A DNA stretch of 64,000 bases from Aquitalea magnusonii (GCF_002217795.2 NZ_AP018823.1:1798001-1862000); one strand, 5' to 3'; shown: positions 7,703 through 16,280, counted from the first letter of the stretch. A program made the numbers and translations. Notes: a model not told the origin generated them from the sequence alone.

Positions 7703-8530
7703 TTACCCTCCGTTCTGTGTCCATTGTTGTTGCAATAGCGCGCGCACCTGGCGCGTGGCCTGGCGGTGTTCGCCGTGCAGGCGCTGGCGCAGGTCGGGTT
7801 GCGGCTCGGCCTGGATGTCGTGCAAGGCCTCAGCCAGTGCGGCGCGCACCAGTTGTACATCGGCCGGGGTTGGCTGGTCTGGCTGCGCGGCCTGCAGCAG
7901 ACGCCACAGCAGGCCCAGGCTGGCATAGCTGGCGATGTCATAGGCCATGGGGGCAATGCTGGCGGCCAGCTTTTCCAGCTCTTCCACCGTGCGCAGGGTG
8001 ATGCGGGCGGCGGCCTGCTTGCCCATGGCGTGTACCATCACCCCGGCGTCGTCCAGTGCCAGCAGGCGGTTGGCCTGATAGCCGTGGGCCAGAAATGCGC
8101 CGGACATGGCCTTGCCGACAATCAGCCCGATCACCGGGTGACCGGCCAGCCGGGCGCGGGCATAGGCAGCGGCGGCGGCAGCCAGTGCCTGGTGGATGCC
8201 GTAGGCTTCTTCGCGCCGGCCATAGGCCTGGCTGGGGACATCGATAATGGCGACGATGGCGCGCTTGTCAGCTTGCTGCTGGTCGGCATCCACCACGGCG
8301 TCAATGGTGGCGGCCAGTGCCCAGCCTTCCAGCAGTCCCACTTCGCCGTGGCGGGCACGTTCAAACGGGTTGTGCGGGTCGGCTACCACGGCCACATAAC
8401 GTGCGGGCTGCCCGGCAAGTTCGCCATCGGCCACCAGCAGGGATGGCGGCAAACCTTGCTGCAGCGGGATTTGACCACACAGGGCGTGAAACCAGTCGCG
8501 GCCGCGCTGGCTGATGGTGGACTGGCTCAT
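7703..8530 (-). CDS. mdcE: Malonate decarboxylase gamma subunit (malonyl-ACP decarboxylase)
   Basis: 275 residues of the carboxyltransferase/crotonase superfamily. With MdcD it decarboxylates malonyl-S-ACP to acetyl-S-ACP. The central segment GHPVIGLIVGKAMSGAFLAHG is the oxyanion-hole region of the gamma subunit. Its ATG overlaps the mdcD stop by 4 bp, indicating translational coupling and equal stoichiometry of the two halves of the decarboxylase. Confidence 0.94.
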   Translation of the reverse strand: MSQSTISQRGRDWFHALCGQIPLQQGLPPSLLVADGELAGQPARYVAVVADPHNPFERARHGEVGLLEGWALAATIDAVVDADQQQADKRAIVAIIDVPSQAYGRREEAYGIHQALAAAAAAYARARLAGHPVIGLIVGKAMSGAFLAHGYQANRLLALDDAGVMVHAMGKQAAARITLRTVEELEKLAASIAPMAYDIASYASLGLLWRLLQAAQPDQPTPADVQLVRAALAEALHDIQAEPQPDLRQRLHGEHRQATRQVRALLQQQWTQNGG

Positions 8531-9390
8531 GGTTTTGCTCCTGACTGGAAAAGTTGACGGGCGGAGGCGGCATCGGCCTGGACACTGCTGTCCATGGCCA
8601 GCAGCCGCTGCAGGTAATGCTGGCTGCGCCGATGGCGCGGCGTGGCGGGCAGGCCGCTAGCAATGAAGTGCAGCAGTTGCTGCCGGATCAGCGTGCTGTC
8701 GTCTTCCAGCAGGGCATCGGCCAGTCCGCAGGCATGGCGCTGTTCGCCGCCGGTCAGGCTCCAGATGAAGGGCCGGTCGCGCGAGTCGTATTCCGCCACC
8801 CCGGCTTCCTGTTCGATCACCTGCGGGCCGTTCAACCCCAGCCTGGCTTCGCGGGTGACAATCAGATAACTGCACATGCCGGCGGCAATCGACATGCCGC
8901 CAAAACAGCCCACGGTGCCGGCAATGATGCCGATCACCGGCTGATAACGGCTGAGGTCGGCAATGGCGGCATGGATTTCGGCAATGGCGGCCAGGCCCAG
9001 ATTGGCTTCCTGCAGGCGCACGCCGCCGGTTTCAAACAGAATCACGGCACGGGTGGGGATGCCCTGGCGATTGTCTGCTGCCGCCAGTTCCAGCGCGCAG
9101 GCCAGCTTGGCTCCGCCCACTTCGCCCAGGCTGCCGCCCTGAAAACCACCTTCGATGGCGGCAATCACCGCGGGTTGGCCATCGAGCAGGCCCTTGCAGA
9201 TGACCACGCCGTCGTCGGCCTGCGCCACAATGCCCTGCGTACCAAGCCAGGGTGAATACAGCCGTTCGAACGGCCCGGCCAGCTCACGGCTGCTGCCTGG
9301 GTCCAGCAGGCTGTGGGCGCGTTCGCGGGCGCTCAGCTCGATAAAGCTGTGGCCTTGCAGCAGACGGGAGATATCTTGTTGATGGCTCAT
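8527..9390 (-). CDS. mdcD: Malonate decarboxylase beta subunit
   Basis: 287 residues, carboxyltransferase fold with glycine-rich GGFQGGSLGEVGGAKLA and GTVGCFGGMSIAAGM blocks. It is the partner of MdcE in malonyl-ACP decarboxylation. It overlaps mdcC and mdcE by 4 bp each. The length agrees with beta subunits of Pseudomonas and Klebsiella. No degeneration is seen in the key blocks. Confidence 0.94.
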   Translation of the reverse strand: MSHQQDISRLLQGHSFIELSARERAHSLLDPGSSRELAGPFERLYSPWLGTQGIVAQADDGVVICKGLLDGQPAVIAAIEGGFQGGSLGEVGGAKLACALELAAADNRQGIPTRAVILFETGGVRLQEANLGLAAIAEIHAAIADLSRYQPVIGIIAGTVGCFGGMSIAAGMCSYLIVTREARLGLNGPQVIEQEAGVAEYDSRDRPFIWSLTGGEQRHACGLADALLEDDSTLIRQQLLHFIASGLPATPRHRRSQHYLQRLLAMDSSVQADAASARQLFQSGAKP

Positions 9391-9683
9391 GCGGACAGTT
9401 CCTCCAGTGCCTGGGCCAGGCGCAGGCTGATCACGCCCGGCGTGGCAGCAAAATCATTGATTTCCATCCGCATGGCGGCAGCCTTGCCGTCGGCAAACAG
9501 GCGGTCGAGCTGGGCGCGCCAGCGGGTGGCGCTGCCATCGGCAGAACTGTGTATCACGATGTGGCAGCGCCCTGCGTCAGCCGGCGTGATCAGCACTTCC
9601 AGATCGCCGGAGGCCACCACGCCCACCAGCACACGCCGTGTGGCCGGGGCAGCGGCCGGGTATTCCAGATGTAGTTTTTCCAT
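9387..9683 (-). CDS. mdcC: Malonate decarboxylase acyl carrier protein (delta subunit)
   Basis: 98 residues. Ser25 in the VGVVASGDLEVLI block is the site that carries the phosphoribosyl-dephospho-CoA arm. MdcC cycles acetyl and malonyl thioesters between MdcA and MdcD/E. The start has AGGAGCAATC upstream. It lies 23 bp after mdcB and overlaps mdcD by 4 bp. Confidence 0.94.
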   Translation of the reverse strand: MEKLHLEYPAAAPATRRVLVGVVASGDLEVLITPADAGRCHIVIHSSADGSATRWRAQLDRLFADGKAAAMRMEINDFAATPGVISLRLAQALEELSA

Positions 9684-9706
9684 GATTGCTCCTCGCTTTT
9701 TGCTTA

Positions 9707-10564
9707 TCAGTTGCCTGCCATGCCTGGCAGCCGGTCCAGCAGCAGGGTGGCGGCCAGCAGGTCGGCGGCACCGCCCGGTGACAGGCGTTGCGCCAGCATG
9801 TCTTGTTCCAGTTGGTAGAGCTGGCGGCGGCCGGGCAGCGTGGCCACCCCGCCGGCGGCCAGCACCGCCTGTGCGCCGCTTTGCACCAGGGTCAGCCCCG
9901 GCATACCGCCGCGTGACAGCAGGCAGGTGTCGTCCAGCCGGCTCATGATGGCCAGCAAGGCATTGAGCCGGGCATTGACCTCGCCGTCGCCACGTGCGCG
10001 GCTGGCTTGCAACGCTGGCAGGGCCAGGCGGGTGATGTGCGGAAAGCCCTGCTGCGCTTCGCCGCGGGCACCACCCACGCCATAGCGCTGGCAGGCCAGT
10101 TCGCCCTTGCGTGGCTGTGCCGGTAGCAGGCGGTCGGGCAGTTGTGCCAGTGCGGCGGCCCGCTGGCAGACGGCAGATGCCTGCAACTGGCTGCTGTCCA
10201 TGGCGGCAGCGGCCACCAGCAGGCCGATGGCCCAGATGGCACCGCGATGGGTGTTGACGCCGCCACTGGCCTGCAGCATGGCTTGTTCACCAGCCCGGCC
10301 CAGGCTGCCTAGCTGTTCGCGCAGCGTGGTTGATGCCTGCTGCTGCCAGGCGGCGCGGGCCATGGCGAGGAAGGCCAGTTGCAAGGCACGGGCCGAGCGG
10401 CACATCAGTGCCAGCGTCAGGTCCTGGTGTGCGCCGCTGCCACGGCTGTCCACCAGTCCGGGTTTGGGTGCCAGCCGGGCTTCGTCCAGCAGGCACTGGC
10501 AGGCCAGGGCCGCCAGTTGGCTGGCCAGTTGTCCGGCCTGATCGGGGGCGAGGGCGGGCTGCAT
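9707..10564 (-). CDS. mdcB: Triphosphoribosyl-dephospho-CoA synthase (MdcB)
   Basis: 285 residues, CitG-related. It makes the prosthetic-group precursor 2'-(5''-triphosphoribosyl)-3'-dephospho-CoA from ATP and dephospho-CoA. The conserved LVDSRGSGAHQDLTL near residue 38 and GGVNTHRGAIWAIGL near residue 100 are the family's nucleotide-binding blocks. The start codon overlaps the mdcA stop (TAATG), so translation is probably coupled. It works with MdcG, encoded at the far end of the operon. Confidence 0.94.
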   Translation of the reverse strand: MQPALAPDQAGQLASQLAALACQCLLDEARLAPKPGLVDSRGSGAHQDLTLALMCRSARALQLAFLAMARAAWQQQASTTLREQLGSLGRAGEQAMLQASGGVNTHRGAIWAIGLLVAAAAMDSSQLQASAVCQRAAALAQLPDRLLPAQPRKGELACQRYGVGGARGEAQQGFPHITRLALPALQASRARGDGEVNARLNALLAIMSRLDDTCLLSRGGMPGLTLVQSGAQAVLAAGGVATLPGRRQLYQLEQDMLAQRLSPGGAADLLAATLLLDRLPGMAGN

Positions 10565-12225
10565 TACCAGCTCCTGAAGCGGGCCGGCGGCTGATACAGC
10601 CCGTCCGACCAGCTCACCAGTTCGGCCATGCTCTTGGCGGCCAGCAGCGAGCGGCTGGCATCGCTGCGGCGTATGCCCAGGTCTTCCGGCAGGGCCACCA
10701 GCCCGGCGCTGCGCAGGGCGGCGGTGCTGGCCGGGTCGTGGCGCAGGCCGATGGGGGTGATGCCGGCCACGGCGGCAATCATCTGCCGGCGCTGTTCCAG
10801 CGATTGCGCCTTGTACAGGTAGGCAATGCCTTCTTCGGTCAGCACATGGCTGACGTCATCGCCGTAAATCATCACCGGTGCCAGCGGCATGCCGCTGCTG
10901 CGGGCCACTTCCACCGCGTCCAGGCTTTCCACGATGGTGGGCTGGCCGTTGCCCTGGAAGGTTTCCACCATCTGCACCACCAGCTTGCGGCCGCGCGCCA
11001 GCAGGTTGTCGGTCTGGATCAGGTCCAGCCAGGCCGGGCTGGCATGGCGTCGGCCATGCGGGTCGTGGCCCATATTGGGGGCGCCGCCAAAGCCGGACAG
11101 CCGGCCATGGGTGACGGTGGAGGAGTGGCCGTCGCCATCCATTTGCAGGGTGGAGCCGATGAACATGTCCACCGCGTATTGCCCGGCCATCTGGCAGAAG
11201 GCGCGGTTGGAACGCAGCGAACCGTCGCGCCCGGTGAAAAACACATCGGGGCGGGCTGCCACATAGGCTTCCATGCCCAGTTCGCCGCCAAAGCAGTGTA
11301 CGCTGTCCACCCAGCCGCTTTCGATAGCCGGAATCAGTGTCGGGTGCGGGTTCAGCGTCCAGTGGCGGCAGATTTTGCCCTTCAATCCCAGTTGCTCGCC
11401 ATAGGTGGGCAGCAGCAATTCGATGGCGGCGGTATTAAAGCCCAGGCCGTGGTTGAGCGACTGCACCTGATGCCGCTCATAAATGCCGCGAATCGCCATC
11501 ATCGCCATCAGCACATGTACCGGCTTGATCAGGCGTGGGTCGCGGGTGAACAGCGGTTCGATAAAGAAGGGGCGGTCGGCCAGCACCACGAAATCCACCC
11601 AGTCGGCCGGTATGTCCACACGGGTGAGTCCGGACGGGTCGTCGACAATTTCATTCACCTGGGCAATGACAATACCGTCACGAAAAGCGGTAGCCTCCAC
11701 CAGCGCCGGGGTGTCCTCGGTACTGGGGCCGGTGTAGAGATTGCCGTGGCGGTCGGCCTGATAGGCGGCCACCAGCGCGACATTGGGAGTGAGGTCGACA
11801 AACAGCCGGGCATACAACTCGACATAGGTGTGGATGGCACCGATCTCCAGACAGCCATCCTGCAATAGCTGGCCGATGCGCAGGCTTTGCGGGCCGGAGA
11901 AGGAGAAATCCAGTTTGCGGGCAATGCCGCTTTCGAAAATGTCCAGATGCTCGGGACGGCCCACGCTGGGGATGATCATGTGCAGATCATGCAGGCGGGA
12001 CGGATTGGCGCGGGCCAGGCTGCGCGACAGGAAGTCGGCCTGTTTCTGGTTATTGCCTTCCAGCACCACCCGGTCGCCGGGGGCGATCAGGATTTCCAGC
12101 GCGGCGGTCAGTTGGCTGGTGGGCAGGATGCGGCCATCCGCCAGATGGCCGGCCAGCTCGATCCGGCGGCGCTTTTCGGCTCGGCGGCGATTCCAGACCG
12201 GGGAGGGAGTTGAGGCTGCCAGCAT
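10564..12225 (-). CDS. mdcA: Malonate decarboxylase alpha subunit (acetyl-ACP:malonate ACP transferase)
   Basis: 553 residues. It transfers the acyl carrier from acetyl to malonate, releasing acetate and forming malonyl-ACP. The start MLAASTPSPVWNRRRAEKRRRI and the C-terminal GIRRSDASRSLLAAKSM block are typical of MdcA. It is the first structural gene, 81 bp after mdcR on the same strand. The gap must hold the operon promoter, unless transcription reads through from mdcR. Confidence 0.95.
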   Translation of the reverse strand: MLAASTPSPVWNRRRAEKRRRIELAGHLADGRILPTSQLTAALEILIAPGDRVVLEGNNQKQADFLSRSLARANPSRLHDLHMIIPSVGRPEHLDIFESGIARKLDFSFSGPQSLRIGQLLQDGCLEIGAIHTYVELYARLFVDLTPNVALVAAYQADRHGNLYTGPSTEDTPALVEATAFRDGIVIAQVNEIVDDPSGLTRVDIPADWVDFVVLADRPFFIEPLFTRDPRLIKPVHVLMAMMAIRGIYERHQVQSLNHGLGFNTAAIELLLPTYGEQLGLKGKICRHWTLNPHPTLIPAIESGWVDSVHCFGGELGMEAYVAARPDVFFTGRDGSLRSNRAFCQMAGQYAVDMFIGSTLQMDGDGHSSTVTHGRLSGFGGAPNMGHDPHGRRHASPAWLDLIQTDNLLARGRKLVVQMVETFQGNGQPTIVESLDAVEVARSSGMPLAPVMIYGDDVSHVLTEEGIAYLYKAQSLEQRRQMIAAVAGITPIGLRHDPASTAALRSAGLVALPEDLGIRRSDASRSLLAAKSMAELVSWSDGLYQPPARFRSW

Positions 12226-12306
12226 GCTTGCTCCATATCGCAGATGAGAATGTCTGCAAGGTAGGCGCTGGCACGCTGGCCATCAATCAAGCTGGCTGTC
12301 GAATTG

Positions 12307-12321
12307 TTAGCCTGAGGCTAA
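12307..12321. promoter_or_regulatory. Palindrome at the mdcR stop, upstream of mdcA
   Basis: Exact 7-1-7 palindrome TTAGCCT-G-AGGCTAA that includes the mdcR stop codon, 82-96 bp before the mdcA start. It could be an MdcR binding site (LysR sites are often T-N11-A dyads; this one is T-N13-A at the ends) or a weak terminator of mdcR. Confidence 0.4.
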
Positions 12322-13254
12322 TGGTTTGGCGGCAATGCCGCTGGCTGACATCTGCTGGCCCAGCATGCGGGCTTCGGCCAGCAAGGCCAGCAGGTTTGGG
12401 TCGCGCTCGCGGCATTCCTGCAGCAACAGGCCGATACGTTGTGTGCTGCGCCACTCTTGGGCCAGCGGAGTAAAGCGGATGCGCCCGGCAAACAGCGAAC
12501 TGACCCGGCCGGGCAGCAGGCTGAGGCCCACTCCGGCGGCCACCAGGTTCATCAGCGAGAAAATATCATCCACCCGCATCACCACATCCGGCTGATAGCC
12601 GGCGCTGCTGAACAGGCGCTGGAAGTCGCGGCTGGTGGCAAAACCGTCACTGAGGGCGACGAATTTTTCGTCGCGGTAGTCGGCCAGGTCTGCCGTGGTA
12701 CTGGCAGGTGCCGGGCTGTTCAGGGAGGAGGCAAGATAAAGCTGGTCTTCAAACAGCGGTACCGCCAGCAAGCCCGGCGGGCTGCCTTCGTCCGGCAGCG
12801 ACATCAGCAAGGCGTCCACCGTCTGGGTTTGCAGCTTGTCCAGCAACTGGGCGTTGGAGCCCAATTGCAATTCGATGGCCAGTTCCGGGCGGCGCAGCTT
12901 CACCCCCATCACCAGCCGCGGAATCAGCTCCACCGTCAGCGAATACATGGCGCCGATTTTCAACTGTGCCGCGCCAAAACCGGCTTTTTCCCGCGCTTTG
13001 CTGATGCCGCTCTCCAATGTCCGCTCGGCGTCCTCGGCTGCTTCGGCCAGCGCCAGGGCGGCGGGCAGGGCGATCAGCCGACGGCCCTCGTGGCGAAACA
13101 GCGCGCAGCGCATGGCGTCCTCCAGCGAATGCAGGGCGCGGTGTACGCTCACCGTACTCATCTGCATGCGTTCGGCGGTACGCGACAGGCTGCCGGTGGC
13201 GACAAAGGCCGCCAGGGTCTGCAGTTTGCGCAGGGTGATTTCTTCACTGATCAT
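12307..13254 (-). CDS. mdcR: LysR-family regulator of malonate utilisation (MdcR)
   Basis: 315 residues from the ATG encoding MISEEITLRKLQTL; the frame is open further upstream but only in non-conserved sequence. An N-terminal LysR helix-turn-helix (about residues 8-65) is followed by a two-lobed periplasmic-binding-protein-like effector domain. Position directly upstream of mdcA on the same strand, as in known mdc loci, supports a role as malonate-responsive activator. Unlike most LysR genes it is not divergent from its target. Confidence 0.88.
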   Translation of the reverse strand: MISEEITLRKLQTLAAFVATGSLSRTAERMQMSTVSVHRALHSLEDAMRCALFRHEGRRLIALPAALALAEAAEDAERTLESGISKAREKAGFGAAQLKIGAMYSLTVELIPRLVMGVKLRRPELAIELQLGSNAQLLDKLQTQTVDALLMSLPDEGSPPGLLAVPLFEDQLYLASSLNSPAPASTTADLADYRDEKFVALSDGFATSRDFQRLFSSAGYQPDVVMRVDDIFSLMNLVAAGVGLSLLPGRVSSLFAGRIRFTPLAQEWRSTQRIGLLLQECRERDPNLLALLAEARMLGQQMSASGIAAKPLASG

Positions 13255-13867
13255 CGCTTTGCCTTGCCAGGTGTGGCTGCTGGTGGTCCGGATGGCTGTG
13301 CCTCCGGGGCTGTTGCGCCGGCTTGTGCAACAAAACGGCGTGCTGCACATGATAAACGCAAGTCGGGATGACTGGGCGTGGCCGATTTCTGCCGCTTATT
13401 GCTGCGGGTTCACATGGCTGGCGTTTGCCACCGCTGCGCAAGCAGAAACCGGAAGTCAGACCGGCGCTCGGTATGCCGGTCTGCGCAGATGCTGGCGGAT
13501 TTTTACCGGAGCCGCTTAAGCCGCGCAACTGAGGGCGGAGCGCGCAAGGGGCGGTGGAATAAAAATTGCCCACCCGGCAAGGGGTGGGCACAAGTTCCAT
13601 AGGGATGGAGGAGGATTAACGCCAGCAGTATCCGGGGAGCAGTAATGCGGCGTCCAGCCCGACTTGTACAGAGTTTGTGCCATATCAATAGCGGTATGTC
13701 GATGTGCAGGTGAGAGCAGTCTTGCGACGGATTTGTGCAGTCGATAGCAGATAAATGCATACCAAATTGAAGATTGATGATTTTTCTTTGCTGACAGATG
13801 GGGCTAGAGTGCAGGCAGTTATTGACTCATTCTTTCGATTTAATGCCTGTTACCGGTCGGGCCGCTG
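13255..13867. other. Intergenic region upstream of mdcR
   Basis: About 610 bp with no convincing gene; short frames in it lack ribosome-binding sites and coding bias. It contains a 9-bp hairpin (13457-13465 with 13475-13483) and a minus-strand terminator at 13562-13590 that serves no visible gene. The right part (13680-13850) is A+T-richer and probably holds the promoter of the EAL-like pair. Confidence 0.6.
13561..13590 (-). terminator. Orphan minus-strand intrinsic terminator
   Basis: Perfect 9-bp stem TGCCCACCC (13567-13575 with 13582-13590), 6-nt loop, followed on the minus strand by ATTTTTATT. No minus-strand gene lies within the 270 bp to its right, so it may end a small RNA. Confidence 0.6.
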
Positions 13868-14440
13868 ATGAATCCATTGCTCACACGTTTTCTGCATACG
13901 GTCCATCCTGCTTACTTCATGGAATTTCCGCTGTGGAATACCGCCGATGGAGAAGTGGTGGGGGAGTTCCTCAAGGTAAGGCTTGCCAGCCGCTTTGCAC
14001 CGGTCAGCGATGACGCCGGGCAGCGCCTTGGTGTGCTGGCCAGCCTGCATGCCGTGGCACCGGGTGGCGAGCCGATTGGCGGCGAGGTGTTGTCGCGTCT
14101 GACCGGAGTGAGTGAAACACCGGTGGTGCTGGACCGTTTCATCCGTTGCCTGCATCTGCTCAATTTCCTGCAAGGTCCCCATCAGGGCGAAGCCTTGTTA
14201 TTGCCGGTTTCCGTGGCCTTGCTGGAGCGGGTAAGCCAGGATCACGGGCGGGTGTTTCGCCAGATTGTCGATCAACTGGCCATGCCGGAACAGCAAATCG
14301 GTTTTTTGCTGCCGGCGGAATACGCCAGGCAGCCTGCCCGCCTGCAGGCGGTGCGCGAAAGCTATGCCCGCCATGGCTTTGCCACATATGTTGCCAGTGC
14401 CGATGACGAAAGCATCCTGCACCGGCTGAACGCCGCCTGA
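13868..14440 (+). CDS. Degenerate, truncated EAL-like protein
   Basis: 190 residues that align along their length with the N-terminal and middle part of the next gene's EAL domain: VVLDRFIRCLHLLNFLQ matches VYLDRLSRVVHALNFSS, and RESYARHGFATYVA matches NSYKRKGFRIAID. The Glu-Ala-Leu motif is replaced by GEVLSRL. The DDFG metal site and the C-terminal third (Lys, second Glu) are missing. It cannot be a normal c-di-GMP phosphodiesterase; a binding, scaffold or partner role is possible. It lies 63 bp upstream of its intact paralogue in the same direction, so it probably arose by tandem duplication. Recognition of the family is my own alignment by eye. Confidence 0.7.
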   Translation: MNPLLTRFLHTVHPAYFMEFPLWNTADGEVVGEFLKVRLASRFAPVSDDAGQRLGVLASLHAVAPGGEPIGGEVLSRLTGVSETPVVLDRFIRCLHLLNFLQGPHQGEALLLPVSVALLERVSQDHGRVFRQIVDQLAMPEQQIGFLLPAEYARQPARLQAVRESYARHGFATYVASADDESILHRLNAA

Positions 14441-14503
14441 AGCACGGCCAGGCCAGCGTGCGCCGGTGTAGCCGTCAAACTGCTCAATCAAGATAGGACA
14501 TGC

Positions 14504-15337
14504 ATGCAGTTGAACCGTTTGCTGGGCTATTTCAATCAATGGCCGGCGGGGGTTGCCCAGCACAGGCCCACGCTCAATTTTTCCGATCATGGCACTTTCG
14601 CCATGTATGGCGGTTTGCGCTTGTACAGTGCCTTCCAGCCCATCATGCATGCGCAAACCCGCCAGCCGTTTGCCCATGAGGCCCTGCTGCGGGTGATCGA
14701 TCGTGATGGTCAGCCCATGGCCATCGACCGGTTTTTTGCCCGCGCCAGTTGTGCCGAGGAACTGGTGTACCTGGACCGCCTGAGCCGGGTGGTGCATGCG
14801 CTGAATTTTTCCAGTCAGGCCGAGGCGGGTGAGTTGCTGTTCCTGAATGTGCATGGGCGGCATTTGCTCAGCATTGCCAGCGGCAAGCACGGCACCACCT
14901 TCGAAACCCTGTTGAGTTATTGCGGCTTGCGGCCGGAGCAGGTGGTGCTGGAAATCGTTGAATCGGAAATAGACGACCTCGTCTTGCTGGATGCGGCCAT
15001 CAACAGCTACAAACGCAAGGGCTTTCGCATTGCCATCGACGATTTTGGTGCCGGCCATTCCAATTTTGACCGGCTGTGGCAGTTGACGCCTGACCTGGTG
15101 AAGCTTGATCGCAGCCTGTTGACACAGTCCATGGTGAACCCGCGGGCGCGTACGGTATTGCCCGGCTTGATCGGCATGATTGGCGCACTGGGTGCCCAAG
15201 TGGTGTGCGAGGGGGTGGAAACCGAGGCCCAGCACCAACTGGTGGTGGAGTCCGGTGCGGCGCTATTGCAGGGCTTCTATTATGCCCGCCCCGCGGTGGT
15301 GCTGTTTTCACCCCGCAAGGACACGCACGCCGCCTGA
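14504..15337 (+). CDS. EAL-domain protein, probable c-di-GMP phosphodiesterase
   Basis: 277 residues, a stand-alone EAL domain. Catalytic features are present: HEALLRV, the Asn in FLNVHG, the Glu in LEIVES, IDDFGAG, LVKLDRS, CEGVETE and the QGFYYARP end. It should hydrolyse c-di-GMP to pGpG in the cytoplasm. No sensor, membrane or GGDEF part is present, so control must come from expression or a partner, perhaps the degenerate paralogue just upstream. AGGA lies eight bases before the ATG at 14504. Confidence 0.9.
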   Translation: MQLNRLLGYFNQWPAGVAQHRPTLNFSDHGTFAMYGGLRLYSAFQPIMHAQTRQPFAHEALLRVIDRDGQPMAIDRFFARASCAEELVYLDRLSRVVHALNFSSQAEAGELLFLNVHGRHLLSIASGKHGTTFETLLSYCGLRPEQVVLEIVESEIDDLVLLDAAINSYKRKGFRIAIDDFGAGHSNFDRLWQLTPDLVKLDRSLLTQSMVNPRARTVLPGLIGMIGALGAQVVCEGVETEAQHQLVVESGAALLQGFYYARPAVVLFSPRKDTHAA

Positions 15338-15352
15338 TGCCGTACATGGCAT

Positions 15353-15381
15353 TCGTCGGTTTGGCTCAAGCCGAGTATAAT
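15353..15381 (+). promoter_or_regulatory. Candidate promoter of the zinc-ribbon gene
   Basis: A perfect -10 hexamer TATAAT (15376-15381) lies 55 bp before the ATG at 15436. The -35 position is poor, so activity may need help from a regulator. Confidence 0.4.
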
Positions 15382-15435
15382 CCCGCTCCACTCGCGTCAT
15401 TTCGACATGACAAGCCATGGTAACGGGAAGTAAAG

Positions 15436-15702
15436 ATGACTGAAGATCAAATCAAATGTTGCTGGTGTGACAAGGTATCCAGCCGGGCCCAACTGACGGG
15501 GCCGGATGGCAATCTGTGCCCGCACTGTGAAGAGCCGGTACTGCCATCGACGTTTGGTGAACTGGAACTGGGCCAGGATTTTGCCTGTAGCCTGGGTGGT
15601 TCGTGGACCAAGATTTCCGACAGCAAGGCCGAAATGCACGATGCGGCTCCGTCCGACAAGCCTTGCGAGTTCAAGCCGGCAGAAGTGGTTTATCCCTTCT
15701 GA
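15436..15702 (+). CDS. Small zinc-ribbon-like protein, function unknown
   Basis: 88 residues. Two Cys-x2-Cys pairs (CCWC near residues 8-11 and CPHC near residues 28-31) form a probable zinc ribbon at the N-terminus, followed by an acidic region without a known motif. GGGAAGTAAAG gives a fair ribosome-binding site, a TATAAT lies upstream and a strong terminator follows, so it is a monocistronic real gene. I do not recognise a function. Small zinc ribbons of this kind often bind protein or nucleic acid. Confidence 0.75.
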   Translation: MTEDQIKCCWCDKVSSRAQLTGPDGNLCPHCEEPVLPSTFGELELGQDFACSLGGSWTKISDSKAEMHDAAPSDKPCEFKPAEVVYPF

Positions 15703-15742
15703 GTCCGCTGCCGGCTGTAGCTACAGCCGGCTTGGCATACCA

Positions 15743-15775
15743 CCGCCGCCAGGTTTCCCTGGCGGCGGTTTTTTT
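15743..15775 (+). terminator. Intrinsic terminator
   Basis: Perfect 11-bp stem (15743-15753 with 15758-15768), TTTC loop, then seven T. A second 11-bp hairpin (15710-15720 with 15721-15731) lies just before it. Ends the zinc-ribbon transcript. Confidence 0.9.
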
Positions 15776-15802
15776 GTACTGCACGCTTGGTCCGGGCGAC
15801 AT

Positions 15803-16261
15803 TCAAGATGCCGGATCGGCCAGCGTAATGGCGGCGATATCCAGGTGATGCAGTAGCTCACGCAGGATCAGCAGGCTGCCGATGAATTCGGCATTGTCCG
15901 GCACCCCGGCTGCCGAGCCGCCTTCCACCGCATTGGCCAGGCGTGAAAACAGGCTTTCCACGCTATGCCGTTGCAGCCGGCTGCCTGGCTGCGGTGGCAG
16001 TCCGCACAGCGCAGCCATCTGGCAAATGGCTGGGTCGCTGCTGCTGACCGCATCCAGCGTCAGCCGCTGCGGCCAACTGGCGCTGATGGCATCTTCCACC
16101 TGCATGATGGCCAGCTCCAGCGCTGCCGCACTGGGGAGGCGCTGTGGAGTGGCGGCCAGTGCCGATTGCCAGCCTACCGGCATGCTGCTTGGCTGCGGTG
16201 CCGGGTGTGCCGGTGCCAGGCTGGTGTGTGCGGCACCGATATGCAGATGAAGAGGGCTCAT
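15803..16261 (-). CDS. Hypothetical protein
   Basis: 152 residues from the ATG encoding MSPLHLHIGAAHTSLAP; an upstream ATG would run into the neighbouring gene. The first 35 residues are rich in Pro, Ala and His and look disordered. The rest is helical with a hydrophobic heptad-like pattern (ALELAIMQVEDAI; SLLILRELLHHLDIAAITL). I do not recognise the family. It lies 19 bp after the small secreted protein gene on the same strand and probably shares its transcript. Confidence 0.6.
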   Translation of the reverse strand: MSPLHLHIGAAHTSLAPAHPAPQPSSMPVGWQSALAATPQRLPSAAALELAIMQVEDAISASWPQRLTLDAVSSSDPAICQMAALCGLPPQPGSRLQRHSVESLFSRLANAVEGGSAAGVPDNAEFIGSLLILRELLHHLDIAAITLADPAS

Positions 16262-16280
16262 GCGGTGTGACCTCGTGGTG

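Noticed and set aside
10330..11868. A 512-codon plus-strand frame across mdcB and mdcA
   Set aside because: It lies opposite two well-recognised malonate decarboxylase genes and has shadow-like composition without a ribosome-binding site.
12458..12530. Frameshift in mdcR suspected because the frame is open well upstream of the start
   Set aside because: The protein is collinear with LysR regulators from the chosen ATG; the upstream extension is just stop-free GC-rich sequence.
13378..13760. Short frames upstream of mdcR
   Set aside because: No ribosome-binding sites, no recognisable protein features, and they overlap each other on both strands.
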